This document shows positions 1-5,215 of a stretch of DNA of 7,413 nt, piece after piece. The notes under the pieces were generated by a model, which worked only from the letters and a program-made list of their open reading frames with translations, did not search any database and was not told the origin of the DNA. This DNA is from Deltaproteobacteria bacterium (GTDB lineage Bacteria > Bdellovibrionota > UBA1018 > UBA923). The translations under genes were made by a program, and so were the position numbers. The stretch covers positions 1-7,413 of the forward strand of contig JACQAX010000076.1 in the NCBI GenBank assembly GCA_016194795.1, written 5' to 3'. Numbering within the stretch: position 1 is the first letter of the stretch; the number at the start of each line of letters is the position of its first letter.

Positions 1-924
1 CACGGCCCGGTCACGACGCATCCGTCGTACAGCCCGCGCGTCGTCACCCGCGGCAGCACCTCGTACCACTACAACTACGTCACCCGTAACAACGTCACGA
101 TCATGCAGCGCACGCACGTGTACGGCGGCGTGACCGTCGTCCGCAACTACCACCCGGTCGTTTACGGCCGTTACAGCTACTACGGCTACGTTCCGAGCCA
201 CCGCTGGAACCCGTGGTACTACGGCTGGGCGTACTCGACGTGGTCGAACCCGTTCGTCTATACCTGGTGGTGGGCGACCTCCCCCTGGTACGGCTACTAC
301 GGCTATTATTATCGCCCGTATCCGCACTACTACGGCCCCAGCTACTGGCTGACCGACTACATCATCGCCGACTACCTCTCGGAGCAGTACGCGATCAACG
401 CGGCTAACGCGCGTGCGAACGCCGCCGAGGCGAACGCCGCCCAGCAGGCCGCGATCAACGAAGAAGTGAAAGCCCAGCTCCGCGCCCAGGTCGAAGAGAA
501 CCTTCGCCTTCAGCAGCAGCAGGCTCAGCCCGCGGCGATCGGCACGACCGTGCGCGACCTCAAGCACATCTACGTCGTGAACTCCGACATCAATGCGACG
601 CCTCGTGACGGCGGCCCTGCCTGCGCGCTCACGGCCGGCGACCTGATCCGCCTGGCGGCTTCGCCGTCGGAAGAAGATCAGATCGCTTCGGTCCAGGTCG
701 TCACCTCGAAGGGCGGCAGCTGCGCTGCCGGCTCGCAGGTCGTCATCTCGATCGTCGAGCTGCAGAACTTCGAAAACGACTTCAACGAGAAGCTCGATAA
801 CGGCATGGAGAAGATGAAGACCGAGCTGCCGGGACAGCTCCCGCAGCAGCCGACCGAGCAGCCGGCCGAGCAGTCGATCGACCAGCCGGTCGAGCAGCCG
901 CGCATGCCGCCTGAAGTGCAGTAA
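1..924 (+). CDS. Tyr/Trp-rich coiled-coil protein with EQP-repeat tail (5' partial)
   Basis: The frame is open from the first base, so the gene starts off the left edge; 307 residues are visible. I do not recognise the whole protein. In order (fragment numbering): a Thr/Val/Tyr-rich stretch (1-57); a very aromatic segment (about 58-120) full of Tyr, Trp and Gly, with runs such as YTWWW and YGYYGYYY; an Ala/Gln/Glu-rich helix likely to form a coiled coil (about 121-177); a compact, probably beta-rich domain (about 184-277) containing CALTAGDLIRL and a second Cys in GGSC (Cys208 and Cys241, a possible disulfide); and a Pro/Gln/Glu-rich tail with four tetrapeptide repeats. An ATG exists at 103, but the coding frame and the same composition continue upstream of it, so it is probably not the start. 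The composition suggests an exported or surface protein, but the N-terminal signal would lie outside the window. Function unknown. Confidence 0.85.
   Translation, partial: HGPVTTHPSYSPRVVTRGSTSYHYNYVTRNNVTIMQRTHVYGGVTVVRNYHPVVYGRYSYYGYVPSHRWNPWYYGWAYSTWSNPFVYTWWWATSPWYGYYGYYYRPYPHYYGPSYWLTDYIIADYLSEQYAINAANARANAAEANAAQQAAINEEVKAQLRAQVEENLRLQQQQAQPAAIGTTVRDLKHIYVVNSDINATPRDGGPACALTAGDLIRLAASPSEEDQIASVQVVTSKGGSCAAGSQVVISIVELQNFENDFNEKLDNGMEKMKTELPGQLPQQPTEQPAEQSIDQPVEQPRMPPEVQ
853..900 (+). repeat. Four 12-bp tandem units encoding x-E/D-Q-P/S
   Basis: Four in-frame 12-bp units encode TEQP, AEQS, IDQP and VEQP at the C-terminal end of the aromatic-rich protein. The units differ mainly at the first codon and at single bases (gag/gac, ccg/tcg), so they are degenerate. 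They probably form a flexible, extended acidic tail. Confidence 0.75.
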
Positions 925-950
925 AGCATCGCGTTCAGCCAGCGAATCAG

Positions 951-992
951 AAACGGCGCGGAGAACCTCGGTTCTCCGCGCCGTTTCCTTTT
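951..992. terminator. Bidirectional intrinsic terminator between convergent genes
   Basis: A perfect 17-bp inverted repeat (951-967 against 970-986) flanks a 2-nt centre, so the hairpin realistically has a 16-bp stem and a 4-nt loop. On the plus strand it is followed by a T-rich run (tttccttttc, starting inside the stem's T tail). On the minus strand it is followed by TTTCTGATTC, a weaker tract. It lies in the 73-bp spacer between the stop at 922-924 and the minus-strand stop at 998-1000, so it can serve both genes. Confidence 0.9.
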
Positions 993-997
993 CAGGG

Positions 998-1519
998 CTA
1001 TTTCAAGTCGCGGTCGAGCAAGGTTTTGCGCTCGTCCTGGATGGCGCGCCGGATCGCCTCGTCGAGGATCGCGCGCAGTTTGTCCGAGAGCACTTCCATC
1101 ACGCCGTCCGAGGTGTTGAGGCCCGACTTCGCGCGTACGTAGTCTTTCGTCTTCGAAACGACGATGAGGATGTCGCGCCGCAGGTCGCCCGTGGGCGTCG
1201 GCGGCACGTAAGGCGCCTGGACCGAAGAGGGTGACGAGGCCGCCTGCGCGGGCGCCGGACGCGCCGCCGCCGCGGCCGCTTCCGCCTGGTCTCTCTGCCA
1301 TTCGGCGAGCGTCGGGGCGCGCTTCTCGATCGCGCCGGCGTCCTTGTGGTTCATCATGGGAATATGCGCGTCGACGCAGGCCACGCTGCAGAACACGAGG
1401 CCGGTGCGCACGCGGTTACAGGTCGAGACGCTGCAGACGTAATATCTCTGCGCGAAGGGGAGCGGTTTCTTGCAACTGCTGCATTTGCGCCAGAATTCGG
1501 GCGTAGTCGTGGATGTCAT
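998..1519 (-). CDS. Zinc-finger/histone-fold fusion protein (ZZ-histone-like)
   Basis: This 173-residue protein has three parts. Residues 13-58 form a Cys/His cross-brace-like zinc finger: Cys13, Cys16, Cys29, Cys34, Cys44, Cys48, His52 and His58, with the motif FCSVACVDAH. Residues 70-111 are an Ala/Pro-rich, probably disordered linker. Residues 112-173 read as a histone fold: helix 1 (DILIVVSKTKDYVRAKSG), loop 1 (LNTS), long helix 2 (about 138-162), then ERKTLLDRDL. Arg164 and Asp171 stand seven residues apart, exactly like the conserved Arg-Asp clamp of archaeal histones (RKTxxxxD). Helix 3 is cut to a few residues, as in the bacterial Bd0055-type histones. Likely role: nucleoid-associated DNA-binding protein, with the finger for protein or DNA contacts. 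The open frame runs much further upstream, but that part is antisense to the MOSC gene; the ATG at 1517-1519 directly precedes the finger. No clear Shine-Dalgarno is visible. Confidence 0.88.
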   Translation of the reverse strand: MTSTTTPEFWRKCSSCKKPLPFAQRYYVCSVSTCNRVRTGLVFCSVACVDAHIPMMNHKDAGAIEKRAPTLAEWQRDQAEAAAAAARPAPAQAASSPSSVQAPYVPPTPTGDLRRDILIVVSKTKDYVRAKSGLNTSDGVMEVLSDKLRAILDEAIRRAIQDERKTLLDRDLK

Positions 1520-1558
1520 AGTTCCGAGAGTACCAGATTTCGTGGTAGTTGTTCGGGG
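1520..1558. promoter_or_regulatory. 39-bp divergent spacer between histone-like and MOSC genes
   Basis: The two start codons point away from each other across only 39 bp, so at least one promoter must overlap coding sequence or the two must overlap each other. On the minus strand TGGTACTCT is a weak extended -10 candidate. I see no convincing -35 and no Shine-Dalgarno at normal spacing for either gene. The call rests on gene arrangement, not on a recognised motif. Confidence 0.3.
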
Positions 1559-2380
1559 ATGAGCCCGGCAGCCGTTGCCTCGATCTTCCGCCATCCCGTC
1601 AAGGGCCTCCGGCCCGAGGCGCTCGCGCGCGCGCGGCTCGACGCGGGTCGCGGCGTCGCCGGCGACCGCGCATTCGCGTTTCAGTTTCTCGACGACGCCG
1701 TGCCGCCCGAGCTGCGCGCCGCGCCGGCCGAGAGCGCGCCGTGGATGTCGAAGTTCAACCTCGTCGTCCAGCACGACTGGCCCGAACTCGCGCGCATCGT
1801 TCCGGCCTGGGACGCGGTTTCGCGCAAGCTCCGGCTCGAGCGGCAGGGCGGCGTCTTCGTCGACGCCTCCGTCGAGACGGCCGCCGGCCGTCGCGAGCTC
1901 GCTGATTTCATCCACGCTTTTCTCGCGACGAGCGCGCCGTACGAGAAGGCGCGCCACGGGCTGGTCGCGCCGCTGCGGCTGATCGGCGCCGCCGATCTCT
2001 CGTCGCGCTACACCGACGGCGCGACCGGGCCGGTGACGCTCGCGACCGAGGCGACGTTCGCCGATCTTGCCTCGCGCCTCGCGCTCGGAAGCTGCGACGC
2101 GCGCCGGTTCCGCCTCAACCTCATTCTCGGCGGCGCGCCCGCGTGGAGCGAGCTGGGCTGGGTCGGCAAGCGCCTGCGGGTAGGCGGCTGCGTGCTCGAG
2201 ATCCTGAAACCCGTGGGCCGCTGCGCGAACATCGACGTGAATCCCGTCACCGGCGCGCGCGACGCCGACATCTATCCGCGGCTCAAGCCGACGTACGGGC
2301 ACGCGCTCACGGGCGTGCGCGCCGAGGTCGTGCAGCCCGGCGAAATCCGGCTCGGCGACTCGTGGTGCCTCGAGGGCTAG
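1559..2380 (+). CDS. MOSC-domain protein with N-terminal MOSC beta-barrel
   Basis: This 273-residue protein has both MOSC-family domains and no added ferredoxin domain, unlike E. coli YcbX. The N-terminal barrel opens with IFRHPVKGL (residues 9-17) and the G-x-x-GDR element (Gly35-Asp36-Arg37). The C-terminal MOSC domain shows RRFRLNLIL (182-190), WVGKRLRVGG, and KPVGRCANIDVNPVTG, where Cys222 matches the Mo-coordinating cysteine of mARC/YcbX proteins. It ends with GEIRLGDSW. By family it should bind sulfurated molybdenum cofactor and act in reductive or sulfur-transfer chemistry in the cytoplasm; the substrate cannot be read from sequence. The frame extends to 1346 upstream, but that part overlaps the divergent gene, and the MOSC_N motif begins eight residues after the ATG at 1559. 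GGGG abuts this ATG, too close to act as a Shine-Dalgarno. Confidence 0.92.
   Translation: MSPAAVASIFRHPVKGLRPEALARARLDAGRGVAGDRAFAFQFLDDAVPPELRAAPAESAPWMSKFNLVVQHDWPELARIVPAWDAVSRKLRLERQGGVFVDASVETAAGRRELADFIHAFLATSAPYEKARHGLVAPLRLIGAADLSSRYTDGATGPVTLATEATFADLASRLALGSCDARRFRLNLILGGAPAWSELGWVGKRLRVGGCVLEILKPVGRCANIDVNPVTGARDADIYPRLKPTYGHALTGVRAEVVQPGEIRLGDSWCLEG
2377..2380. other. Shared palindromic CTAG: overlapping convergent stop codons
   Basis: The palindrome CTAG supplies TAG on the plus strand (2378-2380, end of the MOSC gene) and TAG on the minus strand (2379-2377, end of the DUF421 gene). The two genes therefore overlap tail to tail by four bases, with no room for a terminator between them. 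Confidence 0.95.
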
Positions 2381-2901
2381 TAGCTGTCGTTTCCGGGCAA
2401 ATCGGCGTCGCCGCGCGCGGCGGGCGCCTCGTCGACGCGAACCACGCTCAGGATCCCGCTCGGCTCGAGAATCGCGCTATGGACGTCCTCGACCCGGTGG
2501 ATGCCCTGGCGGCGCAGCAGCGAGCGGAGCTCGCTTGGGGTGATGCGCTCGCGCGCGAGATTCTTCGCCACCGACTTGCCCTTGTGGACGAGCAGCGTCG
2601 GCGTGCCCTCGAAAATCTTGCTGAAGCGCGCGTAGTGGAAGGTGAGCACTGAGATGAGCCAGCTCGAGAACACGAGCACCACCGCCAGCAGCAGCCCGCC
2701 GCTCAGCGAGTTGTCGCCGCCGTTCATCGCGTTCTGGACGGCGTTGCTGATCAGGAGCACCGCCACGAACTCGGTGGGGGTCATCTGGCCCAGCTGGCGC
2801 TTGCCGGCCATCCTCAACAAGAGAAGCACGGCGACGTAGACGACCAGGGCTCGGACGACCAGTGCAAGTGCTGGAACATTAAGGTGAAAAAGGTCGTTCA
2901 T
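2377..2901 (-). CDS. DUF421/YetF-family membrane protein
   Basis: This 174-residue protein has three hydrophobic segments (about residues 10-29, 43-60 and 68-88) followed by a soluble domain. The family signature is clear: the run RMAGKRQLGQMTPTEFVAVL (30-49), the following Asn-Ala-Val-Gln-Asn stretch (53-57), then EGTPTLLVHKGK and the LRRQGIHRVEDVHSAILEP region typical of the YetF C-terminal domain. Bacillus YetF-type proteins are somewhat longer (about 230 residues), but short forms like this are common. Members are inner-membrane proteins; some Bacillus relatives are tied to spore or membrane physiology, but no general biochemical function is established. The ATG at 2899-2901 just precedes the first membrane helix; upstream on the minus strand there is only a distant AAGG. 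It is divergent from the lipoprotein gene. Confidence 0.92.
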   Translation of the reverse strand: MNDLFHLNVPALALVVRALVVYVAVLLLLRMAGKRQLGQMTPTEFVAVLLISNAVQNAMNGGDNSLSGGLLLAVVLVFSSWLISVLTFHYARFSKIFEGTPTLLVHKGKSVAKNLARERITPSELRSLLRRQGIHRVEDVHSAILEPSGILSVVRVDEAPAARGDADLPGNDSY

Positions 2902-2950
2902 CGTGTTGCCAGCCTTGCCAAGGGTTTTGGAGCATCTTGCATCCGGGTAA

Positions 2951-2980
2951 ATTGACTCAATGCGTCAGGAATGGTATTCC
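2951..2980 (+). promoter_or_regulatory. Sigma70-like promoter of the lipoprotein gene
   Basis: TTGACT (2952-2957) and TATTCC (2975-2980) are separated by exactly 17 bp, and TG at 2972-2973 gives an extended -10. Transcription would start near 2987, leaving a leader of about 20 nt that still holds the Shine-Dalgarno. Both elements lie in small dyads: ATTGA-C-TCAAT (2951-2961) over the -35 and GGAAT-GGT-ATTCC (2968-2980) over the -10, which could be operator half-sites. Confidence 0.65.
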
Positions 2981-2993
2981 ACGGTCCAATCTT

Positions 2994-3000
2994 AAGGAGA
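2994..3000 (+). promoter_or_regulatory. Strong ribosome binding site for the lipoprotein gene
   Basis: AAGGAGA lies 7-8 nt before the ATG at 3008. It is the only clear consensus Shine-Dalgarno in the window, it fixes this start, and it suggests efficient translation. Confidence 0.88.
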
Positions 3001-3007
3001 TTATCAA

Positions 3008-4366
3008 ATGAACAGACACTTTGGGATGGCTCACGCCATTATTTCCGTCGCCGCGGTTGCGGTGGCGTTCACGGGCTGCAATCCGGTCGGCGAATTTCGC
3101 GACCTCGTCCAGGGCGGCACTGAAGCCCTGTCGAAGGAAGACGCGGCTTATCGCTCACTGAAGAACGTCGCGCCCACGCGCAGCGAAGGCGCGATCAACG
3201 CGCTTCGCGAATGGTCGGGCTCGATCGCCAACCTCAGAGCGGTCATGAAGACGGCCAACGAGAAGCTCCAGGGCAGCAAGGAATCCAAGATCCGCGCCAG
3301 CAAAGACGTCCAGAGCGCGCTCGACCGCTTCAAGAGCGGCGTCGACACCGTGCTCGGTCGCAACTACGCGGAGGCGAGCCTCCAGCTCGTCGCCCCGTGG
3401 CGCCTCGGTGAAGCCCAGCAGATCGCGGCGGGCATCCCGAACGCGATGCGGGAAATCAGCAGCTACTACCAGGTCGTGTTCCAGGCGACGAACCCGAACG
3501 CGGGCAAGTCGTACGAGATCAACGTTCGGCAGGACGAGCAGATTCTCGACACGTACCAGGGCTGCGTCGATCGCGTCGCCGCGGTCACGAAGTCGCAGGG
3601 CAAGAGCGAATACTGCGTGAGCGCGGCTCGCGCCGCCTGCGGCCACCAGATCAACCTCGGCTGCGTCACCGACCAGGTCCGCAACCAGCTCGTCGGCAAC
3701 ATCTGTCCTGACGTGAAGACCGAAACCGTCCTCATCGCGGCTGGCGACAGCTTCCGTCCGGAGTCGCGCATCGGCGCCAACGAAGAGCTCAAGGAATGGA
3801 AGTACGGCAGCTACGTCAAGGAAGCCAACCCCGACCGCAACGTCAGCACGTTCTGCCAGGGCGATTACGACGCCAGCACGGAAGTCGTGGGCTCGCGCTC
3901 GGGCTACTCTTGCAGCGCCTATAGCGGCAAGGGCCTCGTTCGCATCTACGGCTACGACGAGAACCGCCACGTCCACGTCGAGATCGAAGGCGTGCACAAC
4001 CAGTTCGACGCCCGCAAGGACGTCCGCATGGGCATCTACGTCGACGGCCGCTACGTCGGCGAGCGCGTGATTCAGCCGGATTTCGGCTGGGTCAACAACG
4101 TGTACGCCCTCGACGTCACCGAGCGCGCCTTCCAGGTGGGTTCGCGCCTGAAGCTCCAGTTCCGCGAGCACGTGCCGGTCACGATGAGCCGCGAAGACGG
4201 CACTCAGTTCACGAAGAACGTGCACTGGGAAGTCGACGTGGAGATCCGCGGCGAGGACGTGCCCTTCATCAGGAAGCGCGAAGTCCACGTCACGAAGTAC
4301 ACGCCGAACAGCTGGGTTGGCGGCATCGTCAACTCGTGCGTCTCGCAGACGCCCGTGCTGAAGTAA
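3008..4366 (+). CDS. Cys-rich lipoprotein of unknown family
   Basis: This 452-residue protein begins with a type II signal peptide: a hydrophobic core (residues 10-21) and the lipobox FTGC with lipidated Cys24. Phe at -3 is slightly off consensus. Asn follows the cysteine, so retention at the inner membrane by the Lol +2 Asp rule is not predicted and the outer membrane is likely. Residues about 30-170 look helical. The middle holds a Cys cluster (186, 203, 211, 219, 233), followed by Cys283 and Cys302. The C-terminal part (about 305-430) alternates short charged and hydrophobic stretches, as in a beta-sandwich, and contains WVNNVYALDV; Cys444 is close to the end. Eight cysteines besides Cys24 could form four disulfides in the periplasm. 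I recognise no domain or catalytic motif. It is a single-gene unit with its own promoter, Shine-Dalgarno and terminator. Confidence 0.9.
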   Translation: MNRHFGMAHAIISVAAVAVAFTGCNPVGEFRDLVQGGTEALSKEDAAYRSLKNVAPTRSEGAINALREWSGSIANLRAVMKTANEKLQGSKESKIRASKDVQSALDRFKSGVDTVLGRNYAEASLQLVAPWRLGEAQQIAAGIPNAMREISSYYQVVFQATNPNAGKSYEINVRQDEQILDTYQGCVDRVAAVTKSQGKSEYCVSAARAACGHQINLGCVTDQVRNQLVGNICPDVKTETVLIAAGDSFRPESRIGANEELKEWKYGSYVKEANPDRNVSTFCQGDYDASTEVVGSRSGYSCSAYSGKGLVRIYGYDENRHVHVEIEGVHNQFDARKDVRMGIYVDGRYVGERVIQPDFGWVNNVYALDVTERAFQVGSRLKLQFREHVPVTMSREDGTQFTKNVHWEVDVEIRGEDVPFIRKREVHVTKYTPNSWVGGIVNSCVSQTPVLK

Positions 4367-4389
4367 GCAAAGACAAACCGCAGTAAGCG

Positions 4390-4440
4390 AAGGGCGCGGC
4401 CGCCGTGCGAAGCACGGCCTGGCCGCGCCCTTTTGCTTTT
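4390..4440 (+). terminator. Strong intrinsic terminator after the lipoprotein gene
   Basis: A two-tier hairpin is present: an outer 12-bp perfect stem (4390-4401 with 4421-4432) and an inner 7-bp stem GCCGTGC/GCACGGC (4402-4408 with 4412-4418) closing on a GAA loop, with a 2-nt bulge (4419-4420). TTTTGCTTTT follows directly. It lies 23 bp after the stop codon and isolates the lipoprotein gene from the following operon. Confidence 0.93.
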
Positions 4441-4450
4441 GGCGCGGCCC

Positions 4451-4479
4451 TTTTCTTTTTCGGGGACCTGGTTTCTAAT
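4451..4479 (+). promoter_or_regulatory. Candidate promoter of the three-gene exported operon
   Basis: TCTAAT (4474-4479) matches the -10 consensus at five of six positions. A poor -35 (TTTTCT, 4451-4456) stands 17 bp upstream. Transcription would begin about seven bases after the -10, essentially at the ATG at 4486, implying a leaderless or near-leaderless mRNA. This fits the lack of any Shine-Dalgarno there. The preceding terminator makes a promoter in this interval necessary, but the exact hexamers are uncertain. Confidence 0.4.
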
Positions 4480-4485
4480 GATCGG

Positions 4486-5214
4486 ATGACGAAAAATCGA
4501 ATCCTGGTTCTCGTGGCTGGCATATCCACCTTCGCGTGCGCGGGCCTGGCGCGCGCCGACTGGCAGGGCGACATCCAGATGAAGGCTCCGCGCGCCGGCG
4601 CTCCCGAGATGTCGGGCAAGGCCTTCGGCAAGCTCGGCGCCATGCGCATGGACATGGAGTCGCCGCAGGGGAAGATGTCGGCCATCACCGACTGGAAGGC
4701 GCGCAAGGTCTGGATGCTGATGCACGCGCGGAAGATGGTCATGGAGCACGGAATGGATCGCGCCGGCGTCGATCTCCCGCACTGCACGAGCGACGACATT
4801 GACACGTGCCTCACTCGCGAGGGCTTCAAGAAGACCGGCTCCGAGACGGTCAATGGCCATCCCTGCGCGATCTACGAGGCCGACCGCGAGACCGAGGGCC
4901 GGAAGTCCCACCACAAGCTCTGGCGCCCGACCGATCTCAAGGAAGTGCCTTTCGTCCGCGCCGCCCACAGCGGCGGCAACGGCGAGACCGGGCAGGTCGA
5001 CCTGCTCAACGCGAAGGTGGTCGCGGCTTTGGATGCGTCCTTGTTCACTCCGCCGGCCGACTACAAGCCGATGTCGATGCCGACGGGAATGGGCGCGCCG
5101 GGCGGCGGCGCCCCGGTGGGCGGCCCTGGCGCGGGAGGCATGACGCCCGAGCAGGCGATGAAGCTGCGCGACGAGATGCTGAAGAAATACGGGCATCCCG
5201 CCGGCGGCAACTGA
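4486..5214 (+). CDS. Exported Met-rich DUF4412-type (LolA-like) protein
   Basis: This 242-residue protein starts with a Sec signal peptide (Lys/Arg, then a hydrophobic core) and an Ala-Arg-Ala site before Asp25. The mature part follows the DUF4412 layout: a first strand (DWQGDIQMKAP); MRMDMESPQGKMSAITDW, like the 'measure and modify' strands of LolA-fold proteins; KVWMLMHARKMVMEH; then GSETVNGHPCAIYEA, HHKLWRPTDL and SLFTPPADYKPMSM. The family's function is not established; the fold resembles LolA/LolB lipoprotein or lipid carriers. Cys100, Cys108 and Cys127 are present. A Gly/Pro/Ala linker precedes a short C-terminal helix (TPEQAMKLRDEMLKKYG). The frame is open back to an ATG at 4405, but that lies inside the terminator hairpin, and the start at 4486 gives a proper signal peptide. 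First gene of the operon; one base separates it from the next gene. Confidence 0.85.
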   Translation: MTKNRILVLVAGISTFACAGLARADWQGDIQMKAPRAGAPEMSGKAFGKLGAMRMDMESPQGKMSAITDWKARKVWMLMHARKMVMEHGMDRAGVDLPHCTSDDIDTCLTREGFKKTGSETVNGHPCAIYEADRETEGRKSHHKLWRPTDLKEVPFVRAAHSGGNGETGQVDLLNAKVVAALDASLFTPPADYKPMSMPTGMGAPGGGAPVGGPGAGGMTPEQAMKLRDEMLKKYGHPAGGN

Positions 5215-5215
5215 G

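Noticed and set aside
853..900. Short tandem repeats as a CRISPR or integron-like array
   Set aside because: Units are 12 bp, contiguous, in frame and inside a coding region; they are protein repeats with no spacers.
103..924. ATG at 103 as the true start of the aromatic-rich protein
   Set aside because: The frame is open to the left edge with the same Tyr/Thr/Val-rich composition, and no signal peptide or Shine-Dalgarno lies at 103.
1520..2302. Long minus-strand open frame extending the zinc-finger gene upstream to 2302
   Set aside because: It lies antisense to the MOSC gene, is Arg/Ala/Gly-rich with no recognisable domain, and is an expected by-product of high GC at third codon positions. 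The zinc finger begins right after the internal ATG at 1519.
3155..4288. 377-residue minus-strand open frame inside the lipoprotein gene
   Set aside because: Low-complexity Val/Ala/Asp/Leu composition mirrors the plus-strand codons. The plus-strand gene has a promoter, Shine-Dalgarno, lipobox and terminator, and the antisense frame has none.
4405..4485. Upstream ATG at 4405 as start of the DUF4412-type gene
   Set aside because: It lies within the preceding terminator hairpin and would put 27 extra residues before a complete signal peptide.
4531..4545. Possible lipobox (TFAC, Cys18) in the DUF4412-type protein
   Set aside because: The residues before Cys18 fit the lipobox poorly, and a clean Ala-Arg-Ala signal peptidase I site follows six residues later.
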